From assembly GCF_009649785.1 (NCBI RefSeq), contig NZ_WJOK01000002.1:124001-188000 (forward strand): a stretch of DNA of 64,000 bases, given 5' to 3'. Each line of letters begins with the position of its first letter. The first letter of the stretch is position 1. Under the pieces are notes generated by a model. That model made no database searches. It had not been told where the DNA came from and was given only the letters and a program-made list of their open reading frames with translations. Of this stretch, positions 9,235 to 18,382 are shown piece after piece. Made by a program: the position numbers and the translations under genes. Origin of the DNA: Agrobacterium tumefaciens (GTDB lineage Bacteria; Pseudomonadota; Alphaproteobacteria; Rhizobiales; Rhizobiaceae).

Positions 9235-9258
9235 AAAAGCCCTTTAAAATGGGCTTTT
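9235..9258 (-). terminator. Terminator at the end of the nitrilase gene
   Basis: Perfect 8-bp arms AAAAGCCC / GGGCTTTT with an 8-base A/T loop. On the minus strand the stem starts at the last base of the nitrilase stop codon and ends in TTTT, so it probably terminates the GNAT-nitrilase transcript before lepA. Confidence 0.7.
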
Positions 9259-10127
9259 CAGATCGCAAACTGCTCCGGCCAGTCGCGGCGGGTGGCCACT
9301 TGTCCTTCGGTTCTAAGCTTGGCCACGGCAGCAAGGTCGATATCGGCGATCAGCAACTTGCTGTGTGTCACCGCATCGCTTTCGCTTTCCGCGACGATAC
9401 CCGATGCCGGCATGCCATAGTCGGATGGCACGTAAAGTGCTGCGCGGCCACGATTTTCATCGACGGCGGGAGACCATGGAGCCTCACCCGCCGTGGGGGA
9501 GGAAAGGACGGCATATTGGTTTTCCAGCGCCCGCGCCTGCGCGCCGATACGCACCCGGTAGGCGCCGGCCAGCGTATCGGTGCAACTGGGAGCGAGAACC
9601 AGTTCGACGCCAAGCTCGGCCAGCTTCCGGCCAAGCATCGGGAACTCGTTGTCGTAACAGATGAGGATGCCGAGCCTGCCGATCGGCGTCTCGAAGGCTT
9701 TCAGGCCCTCGATGCCGGCATGTATGTTCCATTGCTCCCGCTCGAAGCGCGTCATGATCTGCTTGTCCTGATACCCGATCAGTCCGTTGGGGCCGAACAG
9801 CCATGCGCGGTTGCGGAACTTGCCGTCCTTGTCTTTCACTGGCGCGCTGCCCGGCTGAAACAGGATTTGATGTTGCCGCGCCAGCTCTTCGCAAAGCTCG
9901 ACCCATGAGGGGATGAGCGGCTGTATCTCTTCGATGGAGCGGTGCAGGTCCGAGCGCGCATCCGGCGGCAACTGCCCGGTCAGCGTCATGGCCGAATATT
10001 CCGGCAACAGCAGCAGCTCGGCGCCTTTTTCTTTCGCCTCGCGCACGACGGCGGAAAGATGGGCGGCATAGCCTTCCCATGTCTCGATGAGTTCGATGGC
10101 ATATTGGCTGGCGGCGAGTTTCGTCAT
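9258..10127 (-). CDS. Carbon-nitrogen hydrolase (nitrilase superfamily)
   Basis: A 289-residue protein with the full Glu-Lys-Cys triad: E43 in LLLLPEYSA, K122 in YQDKQIMTRFE and C157 in LGILICYDNEFP. Such enzymes hydrolyse amide or nitrile C-N bonds; the substrate is not determined. Its ATG overlaps the stop of the upstream acetyltransferase gene by four bases (ATGA), which indicates translational coupling. GNAT and nitrilase domains are found fused in some proteins, so the pair probably acts on a common metabolite. Confidence 0.9.
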   Translation of the reverse strand: MTKLAASQYAIELIETWEGYAAHLSAVVREAKEKGAELLLLPEYSAMTLTGQLPPDARSDLHRSIEEIQPLIPSWVELCEELARQHQILFQPGSAPVKDKDGKFRNRAWLFGPNGLIGYQDKQIMTRFEREQWNIHAGIEGLKAFETPIGRLGILICYDNEFPMLGRKLAELGVELVLAPSCTDTLAGAYRVRIGAQARALENQYAVLSSPTAGEAPWSPAVDENRGRAALYVPSDYGMPASGIVAESESDAVTHSKLLIADIDLAAVAKLRTEGQVATRRDWPEQFAI

Positions 10128-10738
10128 CTGTTTTCCTCTCCGGCAGCAATGGTCTTCATCCAGAAGGACAGGGGCTTTGGGCTTTCGGTGCTCTCGTCTA
10201 GATCCCGCCAGGTGAAGCTGGTGTGCAATTCCGGGTGATGGCGATAGCCGCGATTTTCCCAGAAGGTATTCAGCGGCACGTAATCCAACGGCCGGCGCGG
10301 GTGGTCGGCGGGGCGCTCGACCGCGCAGAAGGTGCAGCAGTTGAAGCCGAGCTTGCTCGCATGCGCCTCCCGCTCCACAAAGAACCGCACCCCGATGCCA
10401 TGCCCGCGATAGCTGGGCAGAAGCACGCTTTCGCCGAAGTAAAATATCCGGTCCGGATCGTAACCCGCCTTCAGGAAGGGCGCCTTCACCTCGTCGGTCT
10501 CGGCCGCCATCGGCATGCCGGTGGACATGCCCACCACGTGTGCGCCATCCAGCGCCAGCACGAAAACCGCGCCTTTCGTGTCGGCATAGGTGGCGAGATA
10601 TTTGCGCTCGTAATCCAGCGATCCGTCATAGAGATAGGGAAAGGCGCGAAACACTTCGATCCGCAGGCGCGCAAGGTCATCGAAATAGGGCGCGGCCTCG
10701 ATGCCGGAAAGAGACTTGATTTCGACGGTCATGGGCAT
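10124..10738 (-). CDS. GNAT-family N-acetyltransferase coupled to nitrilase
   Basis: A 204-residue protein. The acetyl-CoA site is visible as FYFGESVLLPSYRGHGIGVRFFVEREAHA, preceded by the substrate-side strand FVLALDGAHVVGMSTGMPM. It is first in a two-gene operon with the carbon-nitrogen hydrolase and divergent from a SnoaL-like gene. The start is uncertain: ATGs at 10738 and 10732 and a GTG at 10756 are in frame, none with a strong Shine-Dalgarno sequence. The acceptor is unknown. Confidence 0.82.
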   Translation of the reverse strand: MPMTVEIKSLSGIEAAPYFDDLARLRIEVFRAFPYLYDGSLDYERKYLATYADTKGAVFVLALDGAHVVGMSTGMPMAAETDEVKAPFLKAGYDPDRIFYFGESVLLPSYRGHGIGVRFFVEREAHASKLGFNCCTFCAVERPADHPRRPLDYVPLNTFWENRGYRHHPELHTSFTWRDLDESTESPKPLSFWMKTIAAGEENR

Positions 10739-10805
10739 TTTCACTTTCGGTTGCACTGGTTATACCGTCATGGAAACCCTGCGCAAGCATTGAACGGAGA
10801 AGACA

Positions 10806-11207
10806 ATGACCGCCACTGAGACCATCCGCGCCTATTACGATGCCTTCAACCGTCAGGACATGGATGCCTTTCTGGCGCTTCTTCACGACGAGGTGGTACA
10901 TGACATCAATCAGGGCGAGCGTCAGACCGGAAAGCCGGCTTTTGCGTCCTTCATGCAGCACATGAACCGCTGCTATAAGGAAAACCTCACCGACATGGTC
11001 ATCATGGCGAGCGAGGACGGTAAGCGCGCCTCTGCGGAATTCATCGTGAACGGCGAATATCTCGCAACCGATGAAGGCCTGCCGGAAGCCGATGGCCAGA
11101 CATACGTCCTGCCGGCTGGTGCATTCTTTGACCTGAAGGATGGAAAAGTTAGTCGAGTAACGAACTACTATAACCTGAACGATTGGATCGCCCAGGTCGG
11201 TGCCTGA
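10806..11207 (+). CDS. SnoaL/ketosteroid-isomerase-like (NTF2-fold) protein
   Basis: A 133-residue NTF2-fold protein: ETIRAYYDAFNRQDMDAFLALLHDEVVHDINQGERQTG opens the fold, and VLPAGAFFDLKDGKVSRVTNYYNLNDW closes it. The start is backed by GGAGAAG. It is divergent from the GNAT-nitrilase operon with a 67-base gap, suggesting a shared pathway. Enzyme activity cannot be assigned from the fold alone. Confidence 0.82.
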   Translation: MTATETIRAYYDAFNRQDMDAFLALLHDEVVHDINQGERQTGKPAFASFMQHMNRCYKENLTDMVIMASEDGKRASAEFIVNGEYLATDEGLPEADGQTYVLPAGAFFDLKDGKVSRVTNYYNLNDWIAQVGA

Positions 11208-11270
11208 TGCATCTTTGCCGCGCGCAGAATCCGCGGTAACAAGCGATCGCAATTTCCATTATAGTAGATA

Positions 11271-11309
11271 TTGACTCCATCATGTGAGAATGTATTCTGG
11301 CATGATGGA
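11271..11309 (+). promoter_or_regulatory. Promoter with nested palindromic operator, probably leaderless
   Basis: TTGACT (11271-11276) and TATTCT (11293-11298), 16 bases apart, make a good sigma-70 promoter whose start site would fall near 11305, the A of an in-frame ATG. Overlying it is a palindrome with one centre: outer arms CCATCATG / CATGATGG (11277-11284, 11301-11308, extended by one T/A pair) and an inner AGAAT-GT-ATTCT (11287-11298). Likely the autoregulatory site of the XRE protein. Confidence 0.7.
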
Positions 11310-11883
11310 AAACGAAGATCATATTCTCGAACGCTCTATCGGCGACCGCATCAAGACGTTGCGCGCTGAAAATGGTTTGACCCTGGACCGGCTCGCCGCC
11401 GAATCCGGCGTCAGCCGCGCCATGATTTCCCGCATCGAACGTGGCGAGGCGAGCCCCACGGCCTCGCTTCTTGCCCGCATCTGCGCAGCGCTAGGCCTGT
11501 CGCTCTCCGGCTTTTTCGCCGAAGACGAAGAGGCTGTTTCACCGCTGGTGAAAAAGCGTGACCAGCAGCTCTGGAAAGACCCGGAGACCGGTTATGTGCG
11601 CCGTGCCATCTCCCCGCCACGCGTCGGTTCCGATGTCGATATTGTCGAGGTCGAGTTCCCGGCGGGCGCACGGGTCGGTTTCCCGCCGCATGCGGCAAGC
11701 CGCGGAATGACGCAATATGTCTGGCTTTTCGAAGGTGTGCTGGAGATGACGAGCGGTGGAGACGTGCACCGGCTGGAACCCGGCGATTGCCTTTTCATGC
11801 CGGTGGGTGAGGGACATGTCTTCCACAATCCCTCAGAAAAACCTGCCCGTTATGCCGTCGTGCTGGATCAAAGACAGCGCTGA
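11305..11883 (+). CDS. XRE-family regulator with C-terminal cupin
   Basis: A 192-residue protein. Residues ~10-65 are an XRE helix-turn-helix (IGDRIKTLRAENGLTLDRLAAESGVSRAMISRIERGEASPT). Residues ~115-185 are a cupin (GMTQYVWLFEGVLEMTSGG, GDCLFMPVGEGHVFHNPSEKP). This architecture typically senses a small metabolite and controls an adjacent operon. ATG 11305 is preferred to codons at 11284, 11290 and 11302 because the promoter predicts transcription beginning there. The next gene follows by 22 bases, so the two form an operon. Confidence 0.88.
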   Translation: MENEDHILERSIGDRIKTLRAENGLTLDRLAAESGVSRAMISRIERGEASPTASLLARICAALGLSLSGFFAEDEEAVSPLVKKRDQQLWKDPETGYVRRAISPPRVGSDVDIVEVEFPAGARVGFPPHAASRGMTQYVWLFEGVLEMTSGGDVHRLEPGDCLFMPVGEGHVFHNPSEKPARYAVVLDQRQR

Positions 11884-11905
11884 TTTTCCCCGACAGGAGT
11901 TATTA

Positions 11906-12424
11906 ATGGCCACCATCCGCGTATTGAACCGGGCAGAGACGATCAATGCCTTGACCGAACTTTGTGACGTTATCGCCGACTGCGTTAATGGCGGCGCGTC
12001 TGTCGGTTTCATGCTGCCTTTCTCCCCAAAAGATGCCGAGCCGTTCTGGCAGGATGTAGCCGATGCCGTGGAAGCAGGCGGCACCATTCATGTGGTGGCG
12101 GAAGTAAACGATAAAGTGGTGGGCACGGTGCAGGTCGGTCTGGCCTCCAAGCCCAACCAGCCACATCGCGGTGATCTGATGAAGCTTCTTGTGCATCGGT
12201 CGGCACGCGGGCTGGGACTTGCACGAAAGCTCATGGAAAAGGTGGAGCAGGAAGCGGCAAAACGTGGCCGTACCCTTTTGGTGCTGGATACGGCCACGGG
12301 TAGCGATGCGGAGGCAATTTATCCCCGTCTTGGCTGGGAACGCGTCGGCGTCATCCCCGACTATGCGCTTTTTCCCGACGGGCGTTATTGCGGCACGACC
12401 CTGTTTTACAAAAGGATCGGCTAG
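11906..12424 (+). CDS. GNAT-family N-acetyltransferase
   Basis: A 172-residue protein with the acetyl-CoA loop LMKLLVHRSARGLGLARKLMEKVEQEA and a C-terminal FPDGRYCGTTLFYKRIG. An AGGAG precedes the ATG at 11906; the longer frame from 11756 is only overlap with the XRE gene. It is co-transcribed with the XRE-cupin regulator. The arrangement suggests acetylation of a toxic small molecule sensed by the regulator, but the substrate is unknown. Confidence 0.87.
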   Translation: MATIRVLNRAETINALTELCDVIADCVNGGASVGFMLPFSPKDAEPFWQDVADAVEAGGTIHVVAEVNDKVVGTVQVGLASKPNQPHRGDLMKLLVHRSARGLGLARKLMEKVEQEAAKRGRTLLVLDTATGSDAEAIYPRLGWERVGVIPDYALFPDGRYCGTTLFYKRIG

Positions 12425-12434
12425 GTTCTTCTGG

Positions 12435-13511
12435 TTATTGACCCGGCTTCAGCGTGCGGTTGAAGGCGGTGACGATCATCATTTCCAGCTGTGCATGAAT
12501 ATCTTTACGGTCGCGGGGCCCGGCCGGTTCGCAGATCGGATCGCGCTCGCCAACGGATTTGAGAAACGCGTCGGCATCCGGCTTGCAAAGGGGCAGGAAG
12601 CTAAAATGGTTGGCCTCGTCAACCTGTTGGTAAGTAGAGGCAGGCACTTGTGCTGCAAGCTCGTCGGCAAGGACAGCGGGCGGTATTTTACCTTCGCTGC
12701 CAAGATTGATGAAGGTCAGCGGAATATCGATTTGTCTAAGGCTGTCCGGCTGGAACGCCAGCGCCAGACCCGGATCGACCAACACGGCGGAACGGATGCG
12801 TGGATCGCGGTTCTGCTGCTCGAAACGGGTCTTGTCGATGGTTCTGAGATCGACCTTCGGTACGCTGACCGGCTCGTTATTGACATAGGCCCGGCCGCCG
12901 GCAAACCACTGGCAATCCATCATTGCTGCATTCTCTTCACAATAGCGCACATAGGCGTCAAGATCGGCGCGTGCACCTGCAATCTCCATCGCCGCGCTAC
13001 CGCCCAGCGAAAAGCCGAGAACACCGATGCGTTGCGCATCGATCGCACCCGACCACGTGGCGTCCGTCGTCAAGGCCGTGACGATTGTGGATAGATCGTT
13101 GGTCCGCTCCCAGATTTTCGGCGTGTCGGCAGGCGTCGAGTCACCACTGGTCGTGCCGGGATGATTGGTTCCGGCGACGATGAAACCTTCGCTGGCGAGT
13201 TTCGCGGCGATCCAGGCCATGCCTTCAGCGCGCGAGCCGGACCCGTGCGAAATCAACACGAGGGGGAAATGGCCGTCCTTGATGGTCGCGTCCTTCCGAA
13301 CCGCCGTTCCCTGAAAGATACGGTTCTCGGAGGAAAGCGCCGGTATGCCGTCTCCGCCTTTGGCCGGATACCAGATCGTAACGTCAAGGTTTGTGTCGCG
13401 AGCCTTGGAAGAAACTGGGATGCTGGTAAGCCCGACATCCTCTGCGGCAAATGCCTGCGGGGAAAAAGCCGCGCACATCAGAAGTGCGACAAGGGTGTTT
13501 TTCAGTGTCAT
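12435..13511 (-). CDS. Secreted alpha/beta hydrolase (dienelactone-hydrolase-like)
   Basis: A 358-residue protein with a Sec signal peptide (MTLKNTLVALLMCAAFSPQAFA) and an alpha/beta-hydrolase fold: LVLISHGSGSRAEG oxyanion region, nucleophile elbow GVLGFSLGGSAAM, and catalytic His in DEANHFSFLPL. It is probably periplasmic; the family hydrolyses esters or lactones. GGAGAGG supports the start at 13511 rather than 13532. It is convergent with the GNAT gene and divergent from a membrane AraC protein, which may regulate it. Confidence 0.85.
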   Translation of the reverse strand: MTLKNTLVALLMCAAFSPQAFAAEDVGLTSIPVSSKARDTNLDVTIWYPAKGGDGIPALSSENRIFQGTAVRKDATIKDGHFPLVLISHGSGSRAEGMAWIAAKLASEGFIVAGTNHPGTTSGDSTPADTPKIWERTNDLSTIVTALTTDATWSGAIDAQRIGVLGFSLGGSAAMEIAGARADLDAYVRYCEENAAMMDCQWFAGGRAYVNNEPVSVPKVDLRTIDKTRFEQQNRDPRIRSAVLVDPGLALAFQPDSLRQIDIPLTFINLGSEGKIPPAVLADELAAQVPASTYQQVDEANHFSFLPLCKPDADAFLKSVGERDPICEPAGPRDRKDIHAQLEMMIVTAFNRTLKPGQ

Positions 13512-13654
13512 GAGAGCCTCTCCGTTTGACAAGGTGGATGCTCCCGTTTTCCTTCTAGGGTGAATAAATGCGTCCTTGATCGCGTTAAAGGTCGTGCCGA
13601 AACGCGATCTGGTCCATGAATGGGTGGTAATTCATCGCTTCGGGATCGTTATCC

Positions 13655-14743
13655 GTGCTTTTCATTCCATTGCCTTTTGTCGTCGCACTTCTGCTGGTCG
13701 TCATGTTCATCGTCTTCTTTCGAGGCGCAGAGGATATGCGAACCAACCGGGCGTTTCTGGCGCTCATCGCGCTTTGCGCCGTGCAGTCCGTTCTTGTCGG
13801 CTTGCGCTGGGGATATGGTGTGAGCGAAGCGCGTTATGTTTTGCCTGTTCTGGCTGCCTGCCTGCCGCCTCTCGTCTACATCGCCTTTCGCGGACTGATG
13901 GGCGTTGGAGTTGAAAGCAGGAGGGCGATGTTTGCCAGTCTTGTGCTTTCACCTTTCTTCGTCGTCTTTCTGGAGTTCGTCCTTCCTGTTGCGATCGATT
14001 TTGCGCTGATCGTGATTTTTGTCGGGCACGCCATTGCCTTGCTTCTCTTGGCAAGAAAAGGGCCGGATGGGCTGGACGAAGCGCAATTTGCCAGCGTCGC
14101 ATCTGCGCATAAGGCGCTCATTGTCGCCGCGGTCGCTCTCTGCGTTTCCGCGTTCTTCGATCTTCTGGTGTTTTTCGATTTCGAGTGGGCGCATGGAGAA
14201 AATGTCGCCGCACTTGTTAGCAATGCCAATCTTCTCGGGCTTCTGCTGATCGGTCTCATGGCTGCACTTGCCGGCAAAAGCAAAGCGCCGCAAACGGCTG
14301 CCCAGCCTGCTGCGGAGTTGTCTTCACCGGCGCCTTCACAACAGGACCGGGACGTTGTCGAAAGGCTTGATCGCTTGATGGAGACCCACACGCTCTACCG
14401 CGATGAGAACCTAAACCTGTCACGGCTCGCAAAACGTCTCGGTCTGCCGAGCCGGCAAATCTCGGGCGCGATCAATCGCTCGCTCGGCGTTAACGTCTCG
14501 CAATATGTCAACCAGCTGCGCATCCGCGAAGCCTGCCGGCTGCTGGAGGAGACGGATCAGTCGGTCACTGCGATCATGCTGTCTTCCGGCTTTCAGACCA
14601 AATCCAACTTCAACCGGGAATTTCGCCGCGTCACCGGCATGAGCCCGATGGACTGGCGTGAACGCGAGGTGTGGAAGCTGGTGTCGAATACAAAAACGGC
14701 CACCCGGCAGATGCCGGATGGCCGTTTGAAGATCCTGAAATGA
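13655..14743 (+). CDS. AraC-family regulator with N-terminal membrane domain
   Basis: A 362-residue protein. The first ~210 residues contain six or seven hydrophobic helices (MLFIPLPFVVALLLVVMFIVFF and later segments). A Pro/Ala linker follows, then a C-terminal AraC DNA-binding domain with LNLSRLAKRLGLPSRQISGAINRSLG and IMLSSGFQTKSNFNREFRRVTGMSPMDWR. It is therefore a membrane-tethered regulator that may sense envelope or lipophilic signals. The GTG at 13655 lacks a strong ribosome site, so the exact start is tentative. Confidence 0.83.
   Translation: MLFIPLPFVVALLLVVMFIVFFRGAEDMRTNRAFLALIALCAVQSVLVGLRWGYGVSEARYVLPVLAACLPPLVYIAFRGLMGVGVESRRAMFASLVLSPFFVVFLEFVLPVAIDFALIVIFVGHAIALLLLARKGPDGLDEAQFASVASAHKALIVAAVALCVSAFFDLLVFFDFEWAHGENVAALVSNANLLGLLLIGLMAALAGKSKAPQTAAQPAAELSSPAPSQQDRDVVERLDRLMETHTLYRDENLNLSRLAKRLGLPSRQISGAINRSLGVNVSQYVNQLRIREACRLLEETDQSVTAIMLSSGFQTKSNFNREFRRVTGMSPMDWREREVWKLVSNTKTATRQMPDGRLKILK
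14693..14727 (+). terminator. Terminator-like hairpin inside the end of the AraC gene
   Basis: Nested arms AAACGGCCA / TGGCCGTTT enclosing CCGGCA / TGCCGG give a long stem with one mismatched pair, ending in TTT. It lies wholly within the last codons of the AraC gene, 14 bases before its stop, so coding and termination functions overlap here. It may also serve the convergent gene. Confidence 0.65.
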
Positions 14744-14746
14744 GGA

Positions 14747-15877
<1,131 letters not shown>

Positions 15878-15882
15878 TTACA

Positions 15883-15902
15883 GGCGAACCGTACGGTACG
15901 CC
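15883..15902. promoter_or_regulatory. 20-bp palindrome upstream of the TRAP binding protein
   Basis: GGCG-A-ACCGTACGGT-A-CGCC pairs at nine of ten positions about one centre and lies 33-52 bases before the start of the solute-binding protein gene. It could be an operator or a leader hairpin. No regulator for it is adjacent. Confidence 0.45.
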
Positions 15903-15988
15903 TCCCACTGGCTACTAAACATTTATCCTCGCGGCCATCAAGGGGAATATTTGAACTTGCCGGGCCTGCTATCATCGCCCGGATGGGG

Positions 15989-16462
15989 CTACGGATGCAT
16001 GCGTTTTAACGCCGGATCATCCATTGCAGGATTATAAAACAGCGAAAGCGTCAGGCTTTTTGCGATACGTTCCGCAGTTTCCATGAACCAGCTATGGGCT
16101 TGTGGGCTCGGCGCGATATCGTCAAGGGTGGCCGAAAAAAGCGCCAGCCATTGCGGGAACAGTTCCGCCGACATGCCTTTTACGCCAAGATGCGCCTGCA
16201 CCGGCTTGCCGCCGTAGCCGCCATTCTTGAAGGCGACGGCGGCCCAGAACTGTTTCATCCTGGCCATATGCTCCGGCCAGCGCCCGGAAAGCCGCGCATC
16301 GAAGACAGGGCCCAGCGTGGGATGTTCCAGAACGCGGGCGTAAAATGTCTCGACCAGCAGGTCGACGAAACCGGCGTCGATGCCGATAGCCGCCATGGCC
16401 TTTTCCGCCCTGTTCTGAATTTCCGCGTTGTGGGCGGCCTTTGCCGCGATCTGGTCCTGCAT
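15989..16462 (-). CDS. Group III truncated hemoglobin
   Basis: A 157-residue 2/2 hemoglobin. Family features are the N-terminal helix (GFVDLLVETFYARVLEHPTLGPVF), SGRWPEHMARMKQFW, and the F-helix region KPVQAHLGVKGMSAELFPQWLALF supplying the proximal His. Such globins bind O2 or NO, often in microaerobic or nitrosative conditions. Start 16462 has AAGGAAG upstream; the longer frame to 16504 does not. It is divergent from mbfA and shares its ICE-box region, so iron-responsive control is plausible. Confidence 0.87.
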   Translation of the reverse strand: MQDQIAAKAAHNAEIQNRAEKAMAAIGIDAGFVDLLVETFYARVLEHPTLGPVFDARLSGRWPEHMARMKQFWAAVAFKNGGYGGKPVQAHLGVKGMSAELFPQWLALFSATLDDIAPSPQAHSWFMETAERIAKSLTLSLFYNPAMDDPALKRMHP

Positions 16463-16528
16463 TGTGCTTCCTTTTGCGGCAGAACCTACGTGGCTCTTCG
16501 ACACTCCGCAATGCGACCCTTTGGCATA

Positions 16529-16543
16529 TTAGAATAATTCTAA
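16529..16543. promoter_or_regulatory. ICE-like (Irr) box 1
   Basis: TTAGAAT-A-ATTCTAA is a perfect 15-bp palindrome matching the rhizobial iron-control element half-site TTAGAA. It lies 67 bases upstream of the truncated hemoglobin start and 46 bases (centre to centre) from box 2. Confidence 0.72.
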
Positions 16544-16573
16544 AAGGCTTGATTGTGACGTGATCAGGATGTA

Positions 16574-16590
16574 TTTAGAATTATTCTAAA
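16574..16590. promoter_or_regulatory. ICE-like (Irr) box 2, proximal to mbfA
   Basis: TTTAGAAT-T-ATTCTAAA is a perfect 17-bp palindrome ending 12 bases before the mbfA start. ICE boxes bind the heme-linked iron regulator Irr, which represses iron export when iron is scarce; published work places such a site before A. tumefaciens mbfA. Confidence 0.85.
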
Positions 16591-16602
16591 GAGGTTCCAG
16601 TC

Positions 16603-17586
16603 ATGTTCCGCAGTCTTTTTTCCCTGTCCAAACGCCCGTTCTCCTCGCTTGGCGAACAGGAAATCCTCGCACTTGCCATCTCGTCCGAAGAAGACGATTC
16701 CCGCATCTACCGCTCCTATGCCGATCATCTGCGCGCGCAATATCCGCAATCCGCAAAAATCTTCGATGATATGGCCGAGGTGGAGCAGCAGCATCGAAAC
16801 GTGCTGATCGACATGCACCGCAGGCGATTTGGGGAAACGATCCCCCTGATCCGCCGTGAGCATGTGCGTGGCTTTTACGAGCGCACGCCGGACTGGCTGG
16901 TGAAGAACCTGTCGCTTGACAAAATTCGTGCGCAGGCGGAATTGATGGAGGCCCAGGCGATCCGTTTTTACGATGAGGCTGTCAAGCGCACCAGCGATGC
17001 CTCGACCCGCAAGCTGCTCGGCGATCTGGCCGAGGCGGAGCGTGGTCACGAAGACATCGCGCAGATGCTGGAAGAGAAACATCTCGACGAAAACGGCAAG
17101 ACAGAAGAGGCGGAAACCGCAAAGCGGCAATTTCTTCTGACCTTTGTGCAGCCGGGTCTTGCGGGACTGATGGATGGTTCCGTATCGACGCTGGCACCGA
17201 TCTTCGCAGCCGCCTTCGCCACGCAAGATACGTGGCAAACCTTCCTGATCGGCCTTTCGGCCTCCGTTGGCGCGGGTATTTCCATGGGCTTCACCGAGGC
17301 GGCCCATGATGATGGCAAGCTTTCCGGTCGTGGCTCTCCGGTAAAGCGCGGTCTCGCCTCAGGCATCATGACGGCCGTTGGCGGCCTTGGCCATGCGCTG
17401 CCCTATCTCATTCCGCATTTCTGGACAGCAACGGCCATCGCCGCGGTCGTCGTCTTCGTGGAACTCTGGGCCATCGCCTTTATTCAGAACCGCTTCATGG
17501 AAACGCCGTTCCTGCGGGCAGTGTTTCAGGTAGTGCTCGGCGGTTCGCTGGTGCTGGCCGCCGGTATCATCATCGGCAACGCCTAG
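16603..17586 (+). CDS. mbfA: Membrane-bound ferritin / iron exporter MbfA
   Basis: A 327-residue protein. Residues ~15-165 are a rubrerythrin-like di-iron four-helix domain with repeated E/EXXH ligands (LAISSEEDDSRIYRSYADH, DMAEVEQQHR, AEAERGHEDI). The C-terminal half is a VIT1/CCC1-type membrane domain (GLAGLMDGSVSTLAPIFAAAF, SVGAGISMGFTEA, GGLGHALPYLIP). MbfA exports iron at the inner membrane and protects from iron and peroxide stress. Two ICE boxes upstream indicate Irr repression at low iron. The gene ends at a strong terminator. Confidence 0.94.
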   Translation: MFRSLFSLSKRPFSSLGEQEILALAISSEEDDSRIYRSYADHLRAQYPQSAKIFDDMAEVEQQHRNVLIDMHRRRFGETIPLIRREHVRGFYERTPDWLVKNLSLDKIRAQAELMEAQAIRFYDEAVKRTSDASTRKLLGDLAEAERGHEDIAQMLEEKHLDENGKTEEAETAKRQFLLTFVQPGLAGLMDGSVSTLAPIFAAAFATQDTWQTFLIGLSASVGAGISMGFTEAAHDDGKLSGRGSPVKRGLASGIMTAVGGLGHALPYLIPHFWTATAIAAVVVFVELWAIAFIQNRFMETPFLRAVFQVVLGGSLVLAAGIIIGNA

Positions 17587-17594
17587 TGAATAAT

Positions 17595-17622
17595 AAAGCC
17601 CGCAGCGTTTGCTGCGGGCTTT
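17595..17622 (+). terminator. Rho-independent terminator after mbfA
   Basis: A perfect 12-bp stem AAAGCCCGCAGC / GCTGCGGGCTTT with a GTTT loop, nine bases after the mbfA stop. Its symmetry allows it to serve the convergent protease gene too. Confidence 0.9.
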
Positions 17623-17649
17623 CTGCATTGAGCCTATAATATCTGCCGA

Positions 17650-18264
17650 TCAGCGCAATGCGCCGACCAGAACGTCGCGGCCATCCTCGATGGAAACCCA
17701 GCGGCCCGAATTGAAGGACGCCTGCCGCTTCAGATAAGTGTAGTTGGTGTCGGTCCAGAGCTTCACGTCGTCGGTGAGATTGTCGAGAATATAATCGCCA
17801 TCGGTGGTGCGGAGCGTCAGCACGGCGTGGCCCTCGCCATCAGGCTTGCGCACGACAGTAATTAGCAGGTCAGCAACGGAAAACCCACGCTCGATCAGCT
17901 TCTTGCGCTTCAGCAGCACGAAGTCCTCACAATCGCCAGCGGTCGTGGGATATTCCCAGACTTCTTCCTTGCCGTAGATTTCCATGTCGGTCATGGCGAC
18001 GATCGAGGTGTTGACGGATGTGTTGATCTCGCGAACCACACCCCAGCCATACTCGGTGACGCGTGGCGGCGGCGTCAGCTTGCTTCGAATGTTGCACTCG
18101 CTCGCGTATTTCTGACAGAACTCATAATGGCCGATCGGCTGGGATGTGATCCCACCCGTCACCATGGAAGGGCTTCCCTTGGTTTCCGCCACGGCGGCGG
18201 CAGCAGTCAATAGCCCGGCGGCAACTGCAAACAGCAGCGCACGCGCCAGCGGTGCGTTCATCAT
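17650..18264 (-). CDS. BTLCP-family transglutaminase-like cysteine protease
   Basis: A 204-residue protein with a signal peptide (to about AVAET) and a bacterial transglutaminase-like cysteine proteinase domain. The Cys-His-Asp triad is visible in TAGDCEDFVLLKRKKL, GEGHAVLTLRT and DYILDNL. The fold includes LapG, the periplasmic adhesin protease, but no LapD-like receptor or adhesin is near, so the target is unknown. Starts at 18264 and 18261 (two adjacent ATGs) are both possible. Confidence 0.88.
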   Translation of the reverse strand: MMNAPLARALLFAVAAGLLTAAAAVAETKGSPSMVTGGITSQPIGHYEFCQKYASECNIRSKLTPPPRVTEYGWGVVREINTSVNTSIVAMTDMEIYGKEEVWEYPTTAGDCEDFVLLKRKKLIERGFSVADLLITVVRKPDGEGHAVLTLRTTDGDYILDNLTDDVKLWTDTNYTYLKRQASFNSGRWVSIEDGRDVLVGALR

Positions 18265-18382
18265 GAAACCCGTCCCTTAATTCTTAACGAAAAGTTAAGA
18301 GGGTTGGGGGTCAGGAGTCAATCACTAGCCATCGGCGGCGCGCAAGACTCGTTAAATATGGTTAAGATCGTTGCGCAAATGC

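Noticed and set aside
7328-9247. 639-codon open frame antisense to lepA
   Set aside because: It mirrors the lepA codons in a GC-rich gene, shows no family features, and lepA is certain.
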